Shown piece by piece: positions 20,940 through 32,291 of a stretch of DNA of 64,000 bases. The position numbers and the translations under genes were made by a program. Positions within the stretch are counted from its first letter, which is position 1. Every line of letters starts with the position of its first letter. The DNA is taken from NCBI RefSeq assembly GCF_019084075.1, contig NZ_JAHREN010000001.1:3135501-3199500 (forward strand). The letters are read 5' to 3'. This stretch comes from Siccirubricoccus sp. G192 (GTDB lineage: Bacteria > Pseudomonadota > Alphaproteobacteria > Acetobacterales > Acetobacteraceae). The notes under the pieces were generated by a model. It ran no database searches. It worked only from the letters and a program-made list of their open reading frames with translations, and was not told the origin of the DNA.

Positions 20940-21308
20940 ATGACCCAGCCACTGCTGGCCGAGTATTTCCCCATCCTCGTCTTCCTGGCGATCGCCGGGG
21001 GAATCGCGCTGGCCATGGTGGGCGGCAGCCTGCTGGTGGCGCGGCAGAAGCCCTATGCCGAGAAGCTCTCGGCCTATGAATGCGGCTTCGAGCCCTTCGA
21101 CGACACGCGCCGCCGCTTCGATGTGCGATTCTATCTGGTCGCCATCCTGTTCATCATCTTTGACCTGGAGGTGGCCTTCCTGTTCCCCTGGGCGGTGGCG
21201 CTCGGCGATATCGGCTGGTTCGGCTTCCTGTCGATGATCGCCTTCCTTACCGTTCTGACGGCGGGCTTCGTCTATGAATGGCGCAAGGGCGCCCTGGATT
21301 GGGAGTGA
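20940..21308 (+). CDS. nuoA: NADH-quinone oxidoreductase subunit A
   Basis: 122-residue membrane subunit of complex I near the quinone site. Three transmembrane helices are visible (about 10-32, 63-84 and 90-112) and the family signature [28 protein letters not shown] loop lies between the first two, with the conserved cysteine that changes exposure between active and resting enzyme. It is the first gene of the nuoABCDEFGHIJKLMN operon. A modest GAAG-type ribosome site precedes the ATG. The 170 bases upstream hold no clear promoter. Confidence 0.96.
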   Translation: MTQPLLAEYFPILVFLAIAGGIALAMVGGSLLVARQKPYAEKLSAYECGFEPFDDTRRRFDVRFYLVAILFIIFDLEVAFLFPWAVALGDIGWFGFLSMIAFLTVLTAGFVYEWRKGALDWE

Positions 21309-21315
21309 CGCTCTC

Positions 21316-21873
21316 ATGAGCGGCAATACCGACACAATCGCCTGGAACCGTGAGCACCTGGCGCCGGGCCCGGCGCAGGATGCCGTGGTGAAAGGCATCA
21401 CCGGTGAGATCGAGGACAAGGGCTTCGTCGTCGCCAATATCGACAAGGTGGTGAACTGGGCCCGCACCGGCAGCCTCTGGCCGATGACCTTCGGCCTCGC
21501 CTGCTGCGCGGTGCCGATGATCCACGCCTATATGGCGCGGTACGACCTGGACCGCTTCGGCATCATCCCGCGTGGCTCGCCGCGGCAGTCGGATGTGATG
21601 ATCGTGGCGGGGACGCTGACCAACAAGATGGCTCCCGCGCTCCGCAAGGTCTACGACCAGATGTCGGAGCCGCGCTGGGTGATCAGCATGGGTAGCTGCG
21701 CCAATGGCGGCGGCTATTACCACTACTCCTACAGCGTGGTGCGCGGCTGCGACCGTATCGTGCCGGTGGATGTCTATGTCCCGGGCTGCCCGCCGACGGC
21801 CGAGGGGCTGGTCTACGGCATCATGCAATTGCAGAAGAAGATCCGGCGGCAGGGGACGATTCTGCGTGGCTGA
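21316..21873 (+). CDS. nuoB: NADH-quinone oxidoreductase subunit B
   Basis: 185-residue peripheral subunit carrying the terminal [4Fe-4S] cluster N2, which passes electrons to quinone. Cluster ligands are the tandem cysteines in GLACCAVPM, the cysteine in MGSCANGGG and that in [11 protein letters not shown]. The ATG at 21316 follows GGGAGTGA; the frame is open further upstream but overlaps nuoA. It begins eight bases after nuoA and overlaps the start of nuoC by eight bases. Confidence 0.96.
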   Translation: MSGNTDTIAWNREHLAPGPAQDAVVKGITGEIEDKGFVVANIDKVVNWARTGSLWPMTFGLACCAVPMIHAYMARYDLDRFGIIPRGSPRQSDVMIVAGTLTNKMAPALRKVYDQMSEPRWVISMGSCANGGGYYHYSYSVVRGCDRIVPVDVYVPGCPPTAEGLVYGIMQLQKKIRRQGTILRG

Positions 21874-22513
21874 CATCGTGGACAGGGAAGCGCAGTTGCA
21901 GGCGCTCGGCGAAGCGGCGCGCATGGCGCTGCCGCATGGCGTGGTGCAGCAGGTGCTGGTGGAGCGCGGCGCGGAGCTGGTGCTGCGCGTCCGCCGCGAG
22001 GCGCTCATCGAGACGATGACCTTGCTGCGCGACGGCGATGCCTTCGCTTTCGAGCAGTTGATGGACCTTTGCGGCACGGACTTCCCGGAGCGGCCGCTGC
22101 GTTTCGAGGTGGTCTACAATCTGCTCTCGCTGTCGCTGAACCAGCGCATCCGCGTCATTGCCGCGACCGATGCGGCCTCGCCGGTGCCGAGCGTGGCGGG
22201 TCTCTGGCCATGCGCCACCTGGTATGAGCGTGAGGCCTGGGACATGTATGGCATCGTCTTCCAAGGGCAGACCGATCTGCGTCGCCTGCTCACCGATTAC
22301 GGCTTCGAGGGCCATCCGCTGCGCAAGGACTTCCCGCTCACCGGCTATGTCGAGGTCCGCTACGACGAAGAGCGAAAGCAGGTGGTCTATGAGCCGGTGA
22401 AGCTGACGCAGGACTTCCGCAATTTCGACTTCCTCTCTCCCTGGGAAGGCATGACCACGCTGCCCGGGGACGAGAAGGTGCATCTCAACCGCATCGAGGG
22501 GCCGAAACCGTGA
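21866..22513 (+). CDS. nuoC: NADH-quinone oxidoreductase subunit C
   Basis: 215-residue hydrophilic subunit of the quinone-binding arm. The 30-kDa subunit signature appears as [31 protein letters not shown] in this region, and the C-terminus contains [16 protein letters not shown]. The GTG at 21866 overlaps the nuoB stop by eight bases and has AGGGGA upstream; a second GTG at 21878 is possible. NuoC and NuoD are separate here, not fused as in enterobacteria. Confidence 0.93.
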   Translation: MADIVDREAQLQALGEAARMALPHGVVQQVLVERGAELVLRVRREALIETMTLLRDGDAFAFEQLMDLCGTDFPERPLRFEVVYNLLSLSLNQRIRVIAATDAASPVPSVAGLWPCATWYEREAWDMYGIVFQGQTDLRRLLTDYGFEGHPLRKDFPLTGYVEVRYDEERKQVVYEPVKLTQDFRNFDFLSPWEGMTTLPGDEKVHLNRIEGPKP

Positions 22514-23772
22514 GCGTCACCGCCGTTCCCTCCGAGCCGGTGCGGAGCGTCACCGATCCTTCGCCAACCCAGGAGGATACCCGCTCCCGCACCACCGTCG
22601 AGGTGGACAGCCACACCATCAATTATGGCCCGCAGCACCCGGCCGCGCATGGCGTGTTGCGCCTCATCCTCGAACTGAAGGGCGAGATGGTGGAGCGCGC
22701 CGATCCGCATATCGGCCTGCTGCACCGCGGCACCGAGAAGCTGATCGAGTACAAGACCTATCTCCAGGCGATGCCCTATATGGACCGCCTGGATTATGTC
22801 TCGCCCATGTCCATGGAGCACAGCTTCGTGCTCGCGGTGGAGCGGCTGCTGCGCATCGAGGGGCAGGTACCGGAGCGGGCGCGGGTGATCCGCACCATGT
22901 TCGCGGAGTTGACGCGCATCCTGAACCACCTGCTGAACGTCACCACCTATGCGCTGGATTGCGGCGCCATCACCCCGGCGCTCTGGGGCTTCGAGCAGCG
23001 CGAGCATCTGCTGGAATTCTACGAGGCAGCGGGCGGCAGCCACTACCACGTCAACTACTTCCGCGCCGGCGGTGTCGGCCGCGATATCCCGAAATCGCTG
23101 GAGGACCGGATCGGCAACTGGTGTCGGCAGTTTCCCGGTTTCCTGTCCGATCTCGAAGGAATCCTGACCGAGAACCGGATCTTCAAGCAGCGTACCGTCG
23201 ATATCGGCGTCATGACCGCGGAACAGGCGATGGAATGGGGATTCAGCGGCCCCTGCCTGCGAGCCTCCGGCTGCGCCTGGGACCTGCGGAAGTCGCAGCC
23301 CTACGAGATCTACGACCAGCTTGACTTCGACATCCCGGTCGGCCGTCAGGGTGATTGCTACGACCGCTATCTCGTGCGCATCCAGGAGATGCGGCAGAGC
23401 CAGCGCATCATCGAGCAGTGCCTTGCGCTGCTGAAGCCCGGGCCGGTGAGGATCCTGGACAACAAGATCGCGCCACCGAAGCGTGGCGAGATGAAGTGCT
23501 CGATGGAAGCGCTGATCCATCACTTCAAGCTCTACACCGAGGGCTACCACGTGCCGGAAGGCGCCACCTACACGGTGACCGAGGCGCCGAAGGGCGAGTT
23601 CGGCGTCTACATGGTGGCGGACGGCACCAACCGGCCCTATCGATGCAAGATCCGTGCGCCAGGCTATGCGCATTTGCAGGCCATGGAGGTGCTCTCCAAG
23701 GGCCATATGCTGGCCGATGCGGTAGCGATCATCGGCTCGCTCGACATCGTCTTCGGGGAGATCGACCGCTGA
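22510..23772 (+). CDS. nuoD: NADH-quinone oxidoreductase subunit D
   Basis: 420-residue 49-kDa subunit forming the quinone chamber with NuoB. The family pattern begins at [14 protein letters not shown] (quinone-site histidines), followed by [14 protein letters not shown] and ending [12 protein letters not shown] and [12 protein letters not shown]. About 30 residues before the conserved core form a variable extension. The GTG start overlaps the nuoC stop by four bases (GTGA). Confidence 0.95.
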   Translation: MSVTAVPSEPVRSVTDPSPTQEDTRSRTTVEVDSHTINYGPQHPAAHGVLRLILELKGEMVERADPHIGLLHRGTEKLIEYKTYLQAMPYMDRLDYVSPMSMEHSFVLAVERLLRIEGQVPERARVIRTMFAELTRILNHLLNVTTYALDCGAITPALWGFEQREHLLEFYEAAGGSHYHVNYFRAGGVGRDIPKSLEDRIGNWCRQFPGFLSDLEGILTENRIFKQRTVDIGVMTAEQAMEWGFSGPCLRASGCAWDLRKSQPYEIYDQLDFDIPVGRQGDCYDRYLVRIQEMRQSQRIIEQCLALLKPGPVRILDNKIAPPKRGEMKCSMEALIHHFKLYTEGYHVPEGATYTVTEAPKGEFGVYMVADGTNRPYRCKIRAPGYAHLQAMEVLSKGHMLADAVAIIGSLDIVFGEIDR

Positions 23773-24408
23773 TGGCAACCGACGTCTCCACGGCGAACGA
23801 GATTCCGCAGCCCACGCATTTCGCCTTCGACGCGGAGAGCGAGGCGGCGATCGATAAGATCGTCAAGCGCTACCCGGCCGGCAAGCAGGCCAGCGCGGTG
23901 ATCCCGGCGCTCTATGTCGCGCAGCGGCAGATGGGGCGTGAGACCGGCAGCGCCTGGCTGCCGAATGTCGCGATGGATGCCGTGGCGGCCCGGCTTGGGA
24001 TGGCTCCGATCCGGGTCTATGAGGTCGCGACCTTCTACTTCATGTTCAATACCAAGCCGATTGGCCGCTACCATTTGCAGGTCTGCGGCACGACGCCCTG
24101 CTGGTTGCGGGGTTCGGAGGAGGTGTTTCGTGCCTGCAAGGATGCCGGGCAGCTCCAGGGCTACGGCGACACCAGCGCCGACGGGCTTTTCACCATCACC
24201 GAGGTGGAATGCCTCGGCGGCTGCGTGAATGCGCCGATCCTGCAGGTCGATGACGACTATTACGAGGACCTGGACTACGAGAGCACCGTTCGGCTGATGG
24301 AGGCGCTGAAGCGCGGCGAAAGGCCGGAGCCGGGCTCCGTCATTGGCCGTCAGACCAGTGCGCCGGTCGGCGGGCCGCTGACGCTCACTGATGTTCCGGG
24401 GGGAGTGA
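23772..24408 (+). CDS. nuoE: NADH-quinone oxidoreductase subunit E (frameshift at its 3' end)
   Basis: 24-kDa subunit with the [2Fe-2S] cluster N1a, about 211 residues as reconstructed. It begins at the ATG sharing one base with the nuoD stop. Cluster ligands are in CGTTPC and ECLGGC. As given, the frame has no stop before 24674 and would run 266 bases into nuoF in the wrong frame. Removing one G from the run of six at 24398-24403 brings a TGA at 24406-24408, six bases before nuoF, giving the expected end after LTLTDVPGE. A single-base insertion error is the simplest explanation. Confidence 0.88.
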
Positions 24409-24414
24409 GGGACC

Positions 24415-25728
24415 ATGGCGCTCTCCGACAAGGACCGCATCTTCACCAATCTCTATGGCATGCAGGACTGGCGCCTGGCGGCAGCGCGCAGGCGCGGCAA
24501 TTGGGATGGCACCGGCGCGCTGCTGGCCAAGGGGCGCGACTGGATCATCGAGGAGGTAAAGAATTCGGGACTGCGCGGCCGCGGCGGTGCCGGTTTCCCG
24601 ACCGGCCTGAAATGGTCCTTCATGCCGAAGCAGGCGAGCGAGCGGCCGCACTACCTGGTGGTGAATGCCGATGAATCTGAGCCCGGCACCTGCAAGGACC
24701 GCGATATCCTGCGGCATGACCCGCACACGCTGATCGAGGGTTGCCTCATCGCCGGTCTCGCGATGGGCGCGCATGCCGGCTACATCTATGTCCGCGGCGA
24801 ATACTACAACGAGCACCTGGTGCTTCAGGCGGCGATCGACGAGGCCTATGCCGCCGGGCTGATCGGCCCCAATGCCTGCGGCAGCGGCTGGGATTTCGAC
24901 CTTTATGTGCATCGCGGCGCCGGCGCCTATATCTGCGGCGAGGAAACCGCGCTGATCGAGTCGCTGGAGGGCAAGAAGGGCATGCCGCGCCTGAAGCCGC
25001 CCTTTCCGGCGGCGGTCGGCCTCTACGGCGCGCCGACCACGGTGAATAATGTCGAGACCATCGCCGTGGTGCCGACCATCCTGCGCCGTGGCGCGGCGTG
25101 GTTCGCGGGGTTCGGCCGGCCGAAGAATTCCGGCACCAAGATCTTCTGCATCCAGGGCCATGTGAACAAGCCCTGCAATGTGGAGGAGGAGATGAGCATC
25201 CCGCTGCGCGAGCTGATCGAGCGGCATGCCGGCGGCGTGCGCGGCGGCTGGGACAATCTGCTGGCGGTGATCCCTGGTGGCTCCTCGACGCCCATGATCC
25301 CGAAATCCGTCTGCGACGATGTGCTGATGGACTTCGACGCGCTGCGCGACCACAAGACCGGTCTTGGTACCGCGGGCGTGATCGTGATGGACAAGTCCAC
25401 CGACCTCATCAAGGCGATCGCTCGGCTCTCGGCCTTCTACAAGCACGAAAGCTGCGGCCAGTGCACGCCCTGCCGCGAGGGCATGGGCTGGGTGAAGCGC
25501 GTGATGGACCGCATGGTGGAAGGCCGCGCCGAAAGTGCCGAGATCGATGTGCTGGAACAGGTGACGCGGCAGATCGAGGGCCACACGATCTGCGCGCTGG
25601 CCGATGGCGGTGTCTGGCCCGTGCAGGGGCTGATCCGGCATTTCCGGCCGATGATGGAAGAACGCATCGCCGAGTATCAGGCGCGACGCGGCTCGCCCAC
25701 CCCAACGCTGCCGATGGCGGCGGAGTAG
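24415..25728 (+). CDS. nuoF: NADH-quinone oxidoreductase subunit F
   Basis: 437-residue 51-kDa subunit that oxidises NADH. The NADH-binding glycine-rich motif is [13 protein letters not shown], the FMN-binding region includes [15 protein letters not shown] and [16 protein letters not shown], and cluster N3 is bound by [10 protein letters not shown] plus the cysteine in [12 protein letters not shown] follows the nuoE stop region after six bases with a GGGAGTGAGGG ribosome site. Full length and intact. Confidence 0.96.
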   Translation: MALSDKDRIFTNLYGMQDWRLAAARRRGNWDGTGALLAKGRDWIIEEVKNSGLRGRGGAGFPTGLKWSFMPKQASERPHYLVVNADESEPGTCKDRDILRHDPHTLIEGCLIAGLAMGAHAGYIYVRGEYYNEHLVLQAAIDEAYAAGLIGPNACGSGWDFDLYVHRGAGAYICGEETALIESLEGKKGMPRLKPPFPAAVGLYGAPTTVNNVETIAVVPTILRRGAAWFAGFGRPKNSGTKIFCIQGHVNKPCNVEEEMSIPLRELIERHAGGVRGGWDNLLAVIPGGSSTPMIPKSVCDDVLMDFDALRDHKTGLGTAGVIVMDKSTDLIKAIARLSAFYKHESCGQCTPCREGMGWVKRVMDRMVEGRAESAEIDVLEQVTRQIEGHTICALADGGVWPVQGLIRHFRPMMEERIAEYQARRGSPTPTLPMAAE

Positions 25729-25732
25729 GCAT

Positions 25733-27781
25733 ATGGCAAAGGTCACGGTTGACGGGATCGAAGTCGAGGTCCCGAACGGCGTCTCCGTCCTGCAAGCCTG
25801 CGAGGCCGCGGGCAAGGAGATCCCGCGCTTCTGCTACCATGAACGGCTTTCTGTCGCCGGCAATTGCCGGATGTGCCTGGTCGAGGTGGAGAAGGCGCCG
25901 AAGCCCATCGCCTCCTGCGCCTATCCGGTCGCCGATGGGATGAAGGTCTTTACCGACAGCCCGATGGTGCGGAATGGCCGCCGCGGCGTCATGGAATTCC
26001 TGCTGATCAACCATCCGCTGGATTGCCCGATCTGCGATCAGGGCGGCGAATGCGACCTGCAGGACCAAGCCGTTGCCTACGGCATGGACCATAGCCGCTA
26101 CCGCGAGGCCAAGCGGTCAGTCAAAGACAAGTACATGGGTCCGCTGATCAAGACGATCATGACCCGCTGCATCCAGTGCACCCGCTGCATCCGCTTCGCC
26201 ACCGAGGTGGCCGGCGTACCGGAGCTTGGCGCGACCAATCGCGGCGAGAACATGGAGATCGGCACCTATGTCGAGAAGGCGCTCACCACGGAGCTTTCCG
26301 GCAACCTGATCGACATCTGCCCGGTTGGGGCGTTGACCAGCCGACCCTATGCCTTCGTCTCCCGGCCCTGGGAGTTGCGGAAGACCGACAGCATCGACGT
26401 GTTGGACGCGACGGGGACCAATATCCGCATCGATGCCCGCTCCGGGGAGGTTCTCCGGATGCTGCCGCGCATCAATGACGACGTGAACGAGGAGTGGATG
26501 GCCGATCGCGGCCGCTTCTCCTTCGACGGGTTGAAGCGGCGGCGCCTTGATCGGCCCTGGATAAGGCGCGATGGCAAGTTGCAGCCCGCGAGTTGGGCGG
26601 AGGTTTTCGGCGCCATCGCGGCGCGGCTGCGGGGCATGCCGGGCGACCGTATCGGCGCCGTGGTTGGCGACCTTGTGGACGCGGAGGCGATCATCGCACT
26701 GCGCGACCTGATGACCGCGCTGGGCAGCACGCATCTGGAATGCCGCACGGATGGCGCGGCCGTCGATACGTCGCGCCCCGATTTCTATCGCTTCAACACC
26801 AGTATCGCCGGCATCGAGGAGGCGGATGCGCTGCTCATCATTGGCAGCAACCCGCGGCAGGAGGCGCCGGTCATCAATGCGCGCATCCGCAAACGCGTGG
26901 TGGCCGGCAAATTCCCGGTGGGTTTCGTCGGGCCGCGCGGCCTCGACCTTACCTATGGCCACGACTGGCTGGGGGAGGGGGGCGCGACCCTGCGCGCGCT
27001 GGCCGATGGCTCGCATCGGTTCTGCGAGGTGCTGCGGGCGGCGGAGCGGCCGATGCTGATCCTTGGCCGCGGCGCCTTAACCCGGCCGGATGGCGCGGCC
27101 GTGCTGGCCGCCGCTTGGCAGGTGGCCTCGGCGAATGGAATGCTGAAGCCCGACTGGCATGGTTTCAATATGCTGCATCTGTTCGGCGGCCAGGTCGGCG
27201 CACTGGAATTGGGCTTCGTTCCGGGGAAGGCGGCGCCTGCGCCGGATGGGTTGGAGGCGCTGTGGCTGCTCGGCGCCGATAATGTGGACCCGGCGCGCAT
27301 TCCGGCCGGCACCTTCGTCATCTACCAGGGCCATCACGGCGAGGCCGCGGCGGGCCGGGCGGATGTGATCCTGCCGGGCGCGGCCTATACCGAGAAGGAT
27401 GCCACCTGGGTCAATACTGAAGGTCGGGTGCAGCGCGGTCGCCTAGCCGTCTATCCGCCCGGCGAGGCGCGGGAGGATTGGAAGATCATCCGCGCCGCGA
27501 GCGAGTTGTTGGGTCAGCGCCTGCCCTATGACACGCTGGACGGCATACGCGCGCGGCTTGCCGAGGTGAACCCGATCTTCGCCGAGACAGCACGGCTGGA
27601 GCGGGGTGGCTGCACGGACACCGGCGGCCCGGGCGGGGGCTTCGCCTCGCTGTCCGACGCGCCTTTCACCCTGCCGCTCACGAACTACTGGCAGGCGGAT
27701 GTCATCAGCCGTGCCTCCGCCACCATGGCGGAATGCGCGAAGGTCTATCTGGCGCCCGCGGCGCAGATCGCGGCGGAGTAG
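25733..27781 (+). CDS. nuoG: NADH-quinone oxidoreductase subunit G
   Basis: 682-residue 75-kDa subunit wiring electrons from NuoF towards NuoI. N-terminal [2Fe-2S] domain ligands (RFCYHERLSVAGNCRMCLVE and the later SCAYP), a His/Cys cluster site in the region HPLDCPICDQGGECDLQD, and a [4Fe-4S] site in RCIQCTRCIRF are all visible. The remainder is the molybdopterin-oxidoreductase-like domain without molybdenum. Starts five bases after nuoF. Confidence 0.96.
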   Translation: MAKVTVDGIEVEVPNGVSVLQACEAAGKEIPRFCYHERLSVAGNCRMCLVEVEKAPKPIASCAYPVADGMKVFTDSPMVRNGRRGVMEFLLINHPLDCPICDQGGECDLQDQAVAYGMDHSRYREAKRSVKDKYMGPLIKTIMTRCIQCTRCIRFATEVAGVPELGATNRGENMEIGTYVEKALTTELSGNLIDICPVGALTSRPYAFVSRPWELRKTDSIDVLDATGTNIRIDARSGEVLRMLPRINDDVNEEWMADRGRFSFDGLKRRRLDRPWIRRDGKLQPASWAEVFGAIAARLRGMPGDRIGAVVGDLVDAEAIIALRDLMTALGSTHLECRTDGAAVDTSRPDFYRFNTSIAGIEEADALLIIGSNPRQEAPVINARIRKRVVAGKFPVGFVGPRGLDLTYGHDWLGEGGATLRALADGSHRFCEVLRAAERPMLILGRGALTRPDGAAVLAAAWQVASANGMLKPDWHGFNMLHLFGGQVGALELGFVPGKAAPAPDGLEALWLLGADNVDPARIPAGTFVIYQGHHGEAAAGRADVILPGAAYTEKDATWVNTEGRVQRGRLAVYPPGEAREDWKIIRAASELLGQRLPYDTLDGIRARLAEVNPIFAETARLERGGCTDTGGPGGGFASLSDAPFTLPLTNYWQADVISRASATMAECAKVYLAPAAQIAAE

Positions 27782-27787
27782 GGCGGC

Positions 27788-28798
27788 ATGGAAGACTTCC
27801 TCGCATCCCCCGCCGGCATCCTGGCCATCACGGTGGCGCAGACCCTGGCCCTGCTGGTGCCGGTTCTGCTCGCCGTCGCCTATCTCACCTATGCGGAGCG
27901 CAAGGTCCTGGCGGCCATGCAACTCCGCAAGGGGCCGAACGTGGTGGGCCCTCTCGGACTGCTGCAGCCCTTCGCCGACGCCATCAAGATGCTCATGAAG
28001 GAGACGATCGTCCCCTCCGGGGCCAATCGCCTGCTGTTCCTCTTCGCGCCGATGCTCACCTTCATGCTGGCGATGCTGGCCTGGGCGGTGATCCCGGTGA
28101 ATGAGGGCTGGGCCATTGCCGATATCAATGTTGGCATCCTGTACCTCTTCGCCATCTCCTCGCTCGGCGTCTATGGCATCATCATCGCCGGCTGGGCGAG
28201 CAACTCGAAATACGCCTTCCTCGGCGCGCTGCGCAGCGCGGCGCAGATGGTGAGCTACGAAGTCTCAATGGGCTTCGTCATCGTCACCGTGCTGCTTTGC
28301 GTGGGCAGCCTGAACCTCTCGGACATCGTGCTGGCGCAGCAGACGGTGTGGTTCTTCATCCCGCTGTTCCCGATGTTCATCATCTTCTTCATCAGCACGC
28401 TGGCGGAGACCAACCGCGCGCCCTTCGATCTGCCGGAAGGTGAAAGCGAGCTGGTGGCGGGCTTCTTCGTCGAATACAGCGCCATGTCCTTCGCCCTGTT
28501 CTTCCTCGGCGAATACGCGAACATGATCCTGATGTCGGCGCTGACCACCATCCTGTTCCTTGGCGGTTGGCTGCCGCCGATGCAGATGGAGCCCTTCACC
28601 TGGATTCCCGGTCCGATCTGGTTCGCGCTGAAGATCTGCCTTTGCCTCTTCACCTTCATCTGGGTCCGCGCGACCTTCCCGCGCTACCGTTATGACCAGC
28701 TGATGCGGCTGGGCTGGAAGGTCTTCCTGCCTTTCAGCCTGGTTTGGCTGGTGCTGACCGCGGCAGTGCTCAAGCTGACCGGCTGGCTGCCGGCGTGA
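27788..28798 (+). CDS. nuoH: NADH-quinone oxidoreductase subunit H
   Basis: 336-residue membrane subunit with about eight helices that links the quinone site to the proton pumps. Family signatures [20 protein letters not shown] and the loop [20 protein letters not shown] are present, the latter lying at the quinone channel. Starts six bases after the nuoG stop and ends eight bases before nuoI. Intact. Confidence 0.96.
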   Translation: MEDFLASPAGILAITVAQTLALLVPVLLAVAYLTYAERKVLAAMQLRKGPNVVGPLGLLQPFADAIKMLMKETIVPSGANRLLFLFAPMLTFMLAMLAWAVIPVNEGWAIADINVGILYLFAISSLGVYGIIIAGWASNSKYAFLGALRSAAQMVSYEVSMGFVIVTVLLCVGSLNLSDIVLAQQTVWFFIPLFPMFIIFFISTLAETNRAPFDLPEGESELVAGFFVEYSAMSFALFFLGEYANMILMSALTTILFLGGWLPPMQMEPFTWIPGPIWFALKICLCLFTFIWVRATFPRYRYDQLMRLGWKVFLPFSLVWLVLTAAVLKLTGWLPA

Positions 28799-28805
28799 GG
28801 ATTTG

Positions 28806-29293
28806 ATGGCAACGCTCGATCGCGCCGCCCGCAGCCTGCTACTGTCCGAGTTGGTCTCGGGCATGGCGCTGACCTTGAAGTATTTCTTCAAGCCCAAGGT
28901 GACGCTCAACTACCCCTTCGAGAAGGGCCCCCTCTCCCCCCGCTTCAAGGGCGAGCACGCGTTGCGCCGCTATCCGAACGGGGAGGAACGCTGCATCGCC
29001 TGCAAGCTCTGCGAGGCGATCTGCCCTGCCCAGGCCATCACCATCGAGGCCGAGCCGCGCGAGGATGGCAGCCGCCGCACCACGCGCTATGACATCGACA
29101 TGGTGAAGTGCATCTATTGCGGCATGTGCGAGGAAGCCTGCCCGGTGGATGCCATTGTCGAGGGGCCGATTTCGAGTTCTCGGTCGAGACGCGGGAGGAG
29201 TTGCTCTATGACAAGCAGCGCCTGCTCGCGAACGGGGACCGGTGGGAGCCGGAACTCGCCAAGCGGCTCGAACTCGACGCTCCCTACCGCTGA
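28806..29293 (+). CDS. nuoI: NADH-quinone oxidoreductase subunit I (frameshifted)
   Basis: Subunit with two [4Fe-4S] clusters, N6a and N6b, bound by [12 protein letters not shown] and [12 protein letters not shown]. As given, the frame departs after DAIVEGP at about 29168; the natural C-terminus ([15 protein letters not shown] to LDAPYR) continues in another frame and stops at 29291-29293. Adding one base in the CCGAT stretch restores 162 residues, the usual length in alphaproteobacteria. The ATG at 28806 has GAGG upstream; an in-frame TTG precedes it. Very likely a sequence deletion error. Confidence 0.9.
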
Positions 29294-29374
29294 TCTGCCC
29301 GAATTTTTCCCCTGCCCCAACGGGGCCATACCACCGGACGACGCCATGATCCCCAACGGTGACGGAGGCGCGCG

Positions 29375-30061
29375 ATGATCGCGGCAGCAGCCTTCTACCT
29401 ATTCGCGGCCATCCTGATCGCTTCCGCGGTCATGGTGGTGACATCGCGGAATCCGGTGCACAGCGTGCTGTTCCTGATTCTTGCCTTCTTCAACGCATCG
29501 GCGCTGTTCCTGATCGCAGGGGCCGAATTCCTGGCGATGATCCTGGTCATCGTCTATGTCGGCGCGGTCGCGGTGCTGTTCCTCTTCGTGGTGATGATGC
29601 TGGATGTCGACTTCGCGCGGCTGCGCGAAGGGTTCCAGCGCTACGCCCCGTTGGGCGCGGTGATCGGCGGGATCCTGTTCCTGGAATTGGTGCTGGTGCT
29701 GGGCACCTGGTCCTTCGCCGACCTGGCTGAGGACCTGCGCCTCTCGCCCAATCCCGGCGGCGACGTGACCAATGCCGAGGCGCTGGGGCGCATCCTCTAT
29801 ACGGATTATGTCTACCTGTTCCAGGCATCGGGCCTGGTGTTGCTGGTCGCGATGATCGGCGCAATCGTGCTCACCCATCGCAGCCGGCCGGGCACTCGCC
29901 GCCAGGACATCGCGGCCCAGGTCGCCCGGGCCGGTTCGGTCAACCTGCGGCAGGTACCCCTGGGCGCCGGGCTGAAGACACTCGGCATCGAGCGGCCGCC
30001 GCTGCCGGAGGAGCCGAAACCCGCTGTCACGCATGACGCCGGCCATGAGGGGCACCATTGA
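29375..30061 (+). CDS. nuoJ: NADH-quinone oxidoreductase subunit J
   Basis: 228-residue membrane subunit with five helices, including [19 protein letters not shown], whose pi-bulge helix couples quinone chemistry to pumping. It has a longer C-terminal cytosolic tail than E. coli NuoJ, ending histidine-rich (HDAGHEGHH). Begins 81 bases after nuoI and ends one base before nuoK. Confidence 0.95.
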   Translation: MIAAAAFYLFAAILIASAVMVVTSRNPVHSVLFLILAFFNASALFLIAGAEFLAMILVIVYVGAVAVLFLFVVMMLDVDFARLREGFQRYAPLGAVIGGILFLELVLVLGTWSFADLAEDLRLSPNPGGDVTNAEALGRILYTDYVYLFQASGLVLLVAMIGAIVLTHRSRPGTRRQDIAAQVARAGSVNLRQVPLGAGLKTLGIERPPLPEEPKPAVTHDAGHEGHH

Positions 30062-30062
30062 G

Positions 30063-30371
30063 ATGACCATTGGCCTCGCCCATTACCTGACCGTCGGCGC
30101 CATCCTGCTGGTGCTGGGCATCTTCGGAATCTTCATGAACCGAAAGAACGTCATCGTCATCCTGATGTCGGTGGAGCTCATCCTTCTGTCGGTGAACCTG
30201 AACTTCGTCGCCTTCTCGGCCTGGCTGGATGACCTGGCAGGCCAGATTTTTGCGATGTTCGTCCTCACCGTCGCAGCGGCGGAGGCGGCGATCGGCCTCG
30301 CCATCGTCGTGATCTATTTCCGCAACCGCGGCAGTATCGAGGTCGAGGATATCTCGACCCTGAAGGGCTGA
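30063..30371 (+). CDS. nuoK: NADH-quinone oxidoreductase subunit K
   Basis: 102-residue membrane subunit of three helices. Conserved membrane glutamates lie in [15 protein letters not shown] and [15 protein letters not shown], part of the proton path. The ATG at 30063, one base after the nuoJ stop, gives the family length; an earlier in-frame ATG at 30033 lies inside nuoJ. Confidence 0.95.
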   Translation: MTIGLAHYLTVGAILLVLGIFGIFMNRKNVIVILMSVELILLSVNLNFVAFSAWLDDLAGQIFAMFVLTVAAAEAAIGLAIVVIYFRNRGSIEVEDISTLKG

Positions 30372-30376
30372 GTCCC

Positions 30377-32289
30377 ATGTTCGTCGGCGCCATCTTCTTC
30401 CCCCCTGCTCGGGGCCTGCCTCAGCGGCTTCTTCGGCCGCTGGATCGGCGATCGGGCCGCGCAATGGTCCACTGTCGTCTGCATGGCGCTGGCCACGCTC
30501 TGCGGCATCCTGGCCTTCGGCCAGGTGGCGCTGGGTGGCAATCCCACCACCGTGTCGATTGTCACTTGGATCGATGTCGGTGGCTTCGAGATGTCCTGGG
30601 CGCTGCGCTACGACACGATCGCAGCGGTGATGGTGGCCATGGTCACCTTCATCTCGACGCTGATCCACATCTACAGTGTCGGCTACATGTCGCATGACGC
30701 GACGCCGGCGCGCTTCTTCGCCTATCTTAGCCTCTTCACCTTTATGATGCTGATGCTGGTGAGCGCGGATAACTTGGCGCAGCTCTACTTCGGCTGGGAG
30801 GGAGTGGGTCTTGCAAGCTACCTGCTGATCGGCTACTGGTACGACCGTGAAAGTGCCAACCGTGCGGCGATGAAGGCTTTCATCGTTAACCGCGTCGGCG
30901 ATTTTTTCTTCGCCCTGGGTTTGGCGCTGACCTTCTTCACCTTCAACAGCATCGAGTTCGCCGAAATTTTTCGCTGCCGTGCCGCAGCATACCGAGGACC
31001 TCTTCCTCGGCATCAACTCGATCGAACTGATTGGCGTGCTGCTCTTCCTCGGCGCTTGCAGCAAATCGGCGCAGCTCGGCCTGCACACCTGGCTGCCGGA
31101 TGCGATGGAGGGGCCGACGCCGGTTTCGGCGCTGATCCATGCTGCAACCATGGTCACGGCCGGTGTCTTCCTGATCTGTCGCATGTCGCCGCTGATGGAA
31201 TATGCGCCGGTGGCGCTGGCTATCGTCACTGTGGTTGGTGCCTCCACCGCCTTCTTCGCAGCGACGGTTGGCTGCGTGCAGAACGACATCAAGCGGGTGA
31301 TCGCCTATTCCACCTGCTCGCAGCTTGGCTACATGTTCTTCGCGGCCGGGGTCGGTGCGTACCAGGTGGCGATGTTCCACCTGATCACCCATGCCTTTTT
31401 CAAGGCCCTGCTCTTCCTTGGCGCCGGCAGCGTGATCCATGCCATGTCGGATGAGCAGGACATGCGAAAGATGGGCGGCATCTGGTCGAAGATCCCGATC
31501 ACCTATGTGGTGATGTGGATCGGAAGCCTGGCGCTGGCCGGCATTCCCTTTTTCGCCGGCTACTATTCCAAGGACGCCATCCTGGAGGTCGCCTTTGCTG
31601 CGCATAGCGGGGTCGGCTTCTATGCCTTCCTCTGCGGCATGGCGGCAGCCTTCCTCACCGCCTTCTATTCCTGGCGTCTGCTCATCATGACCTTCCATGG
31701 ACGGCCGCGCGCCGATCACCACACCATGGAACACGTCCATGAAAGCCCGGCGGTGATGCTGATCCCGCTGCTGCTGCTGGCGGTGGGTGCCACAGTGACC
31801 GGCTTCATTTTCGCGCCGCTCTTCATCGGCGAGCATGAGCAGGAATTCTGGAACAGCTCGATCCTGAACGGCCCGCAGAACCACATCCTGCATGCGATGC
31901 ATGAGGTGCCGGCCTGGGTGCCGCTCGCGCCGGTGGTAGTCGGTGTGGCTGGAATTGGGCTCGCCTACCTGTTTTACATGTTGGCCCCGGGCATCCCGGG
32001 GCGGCTCGCGGCGCAGTTTCGCGGCCTCTACCTGTTCCTGCTGAACAAATGGTATTTCGACGAGCTCTATGACGCGATCCTGGTCCGCCCCGCGCGGCGG
32101 CTGGCGCTGGTCTTCTGGAGGACCGGCGACGCGCGAATCATCGACGGCATGCCGAATGGTGCCGCCGATCTCGCAGTTGGCGTTGCCCGAGGCGCGGTGC
32201 GGATCCAGACGGGGCGGGTGGCGAACTACGCCTTCGCCATGATCATCGGGCTCGTCCTCTTCGTCTCCCTCTTCCTGATCGGGCGCTGA
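30377..32289 (+). CDS. nuoL: NADH-quinone oxidoreductase subunit L (two frameshifts)
   Basis: Distal antiporter-like proton pump, 636 residues when repaired. The sequence starts MFVGAIFFP and needs one C removed from the run of six at 30400-30405 to continue [14 protein letters not shown] second shift is a T too many in the run of five at 30967-30971; removing it joins FAEIF to [13 protein letters not shown]. Between and after are the conserved [43 protein letters not shown] and the lysine-bearing pump helices, then the long lateral helix and last helix. Both shifts lie in homopolymers and the protein on both sides is fully conserved, so they are probably sequence errors. Confidence 0.92.
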
Positions 32290-32291
32290 GA

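Noticed and set aside
23355..24674. 439-residue frame suggesting a NuoE fusion
   Set aside because: Starts inside nuoD and ends inside nuoF in wrong frames; only the middle is NuoE.
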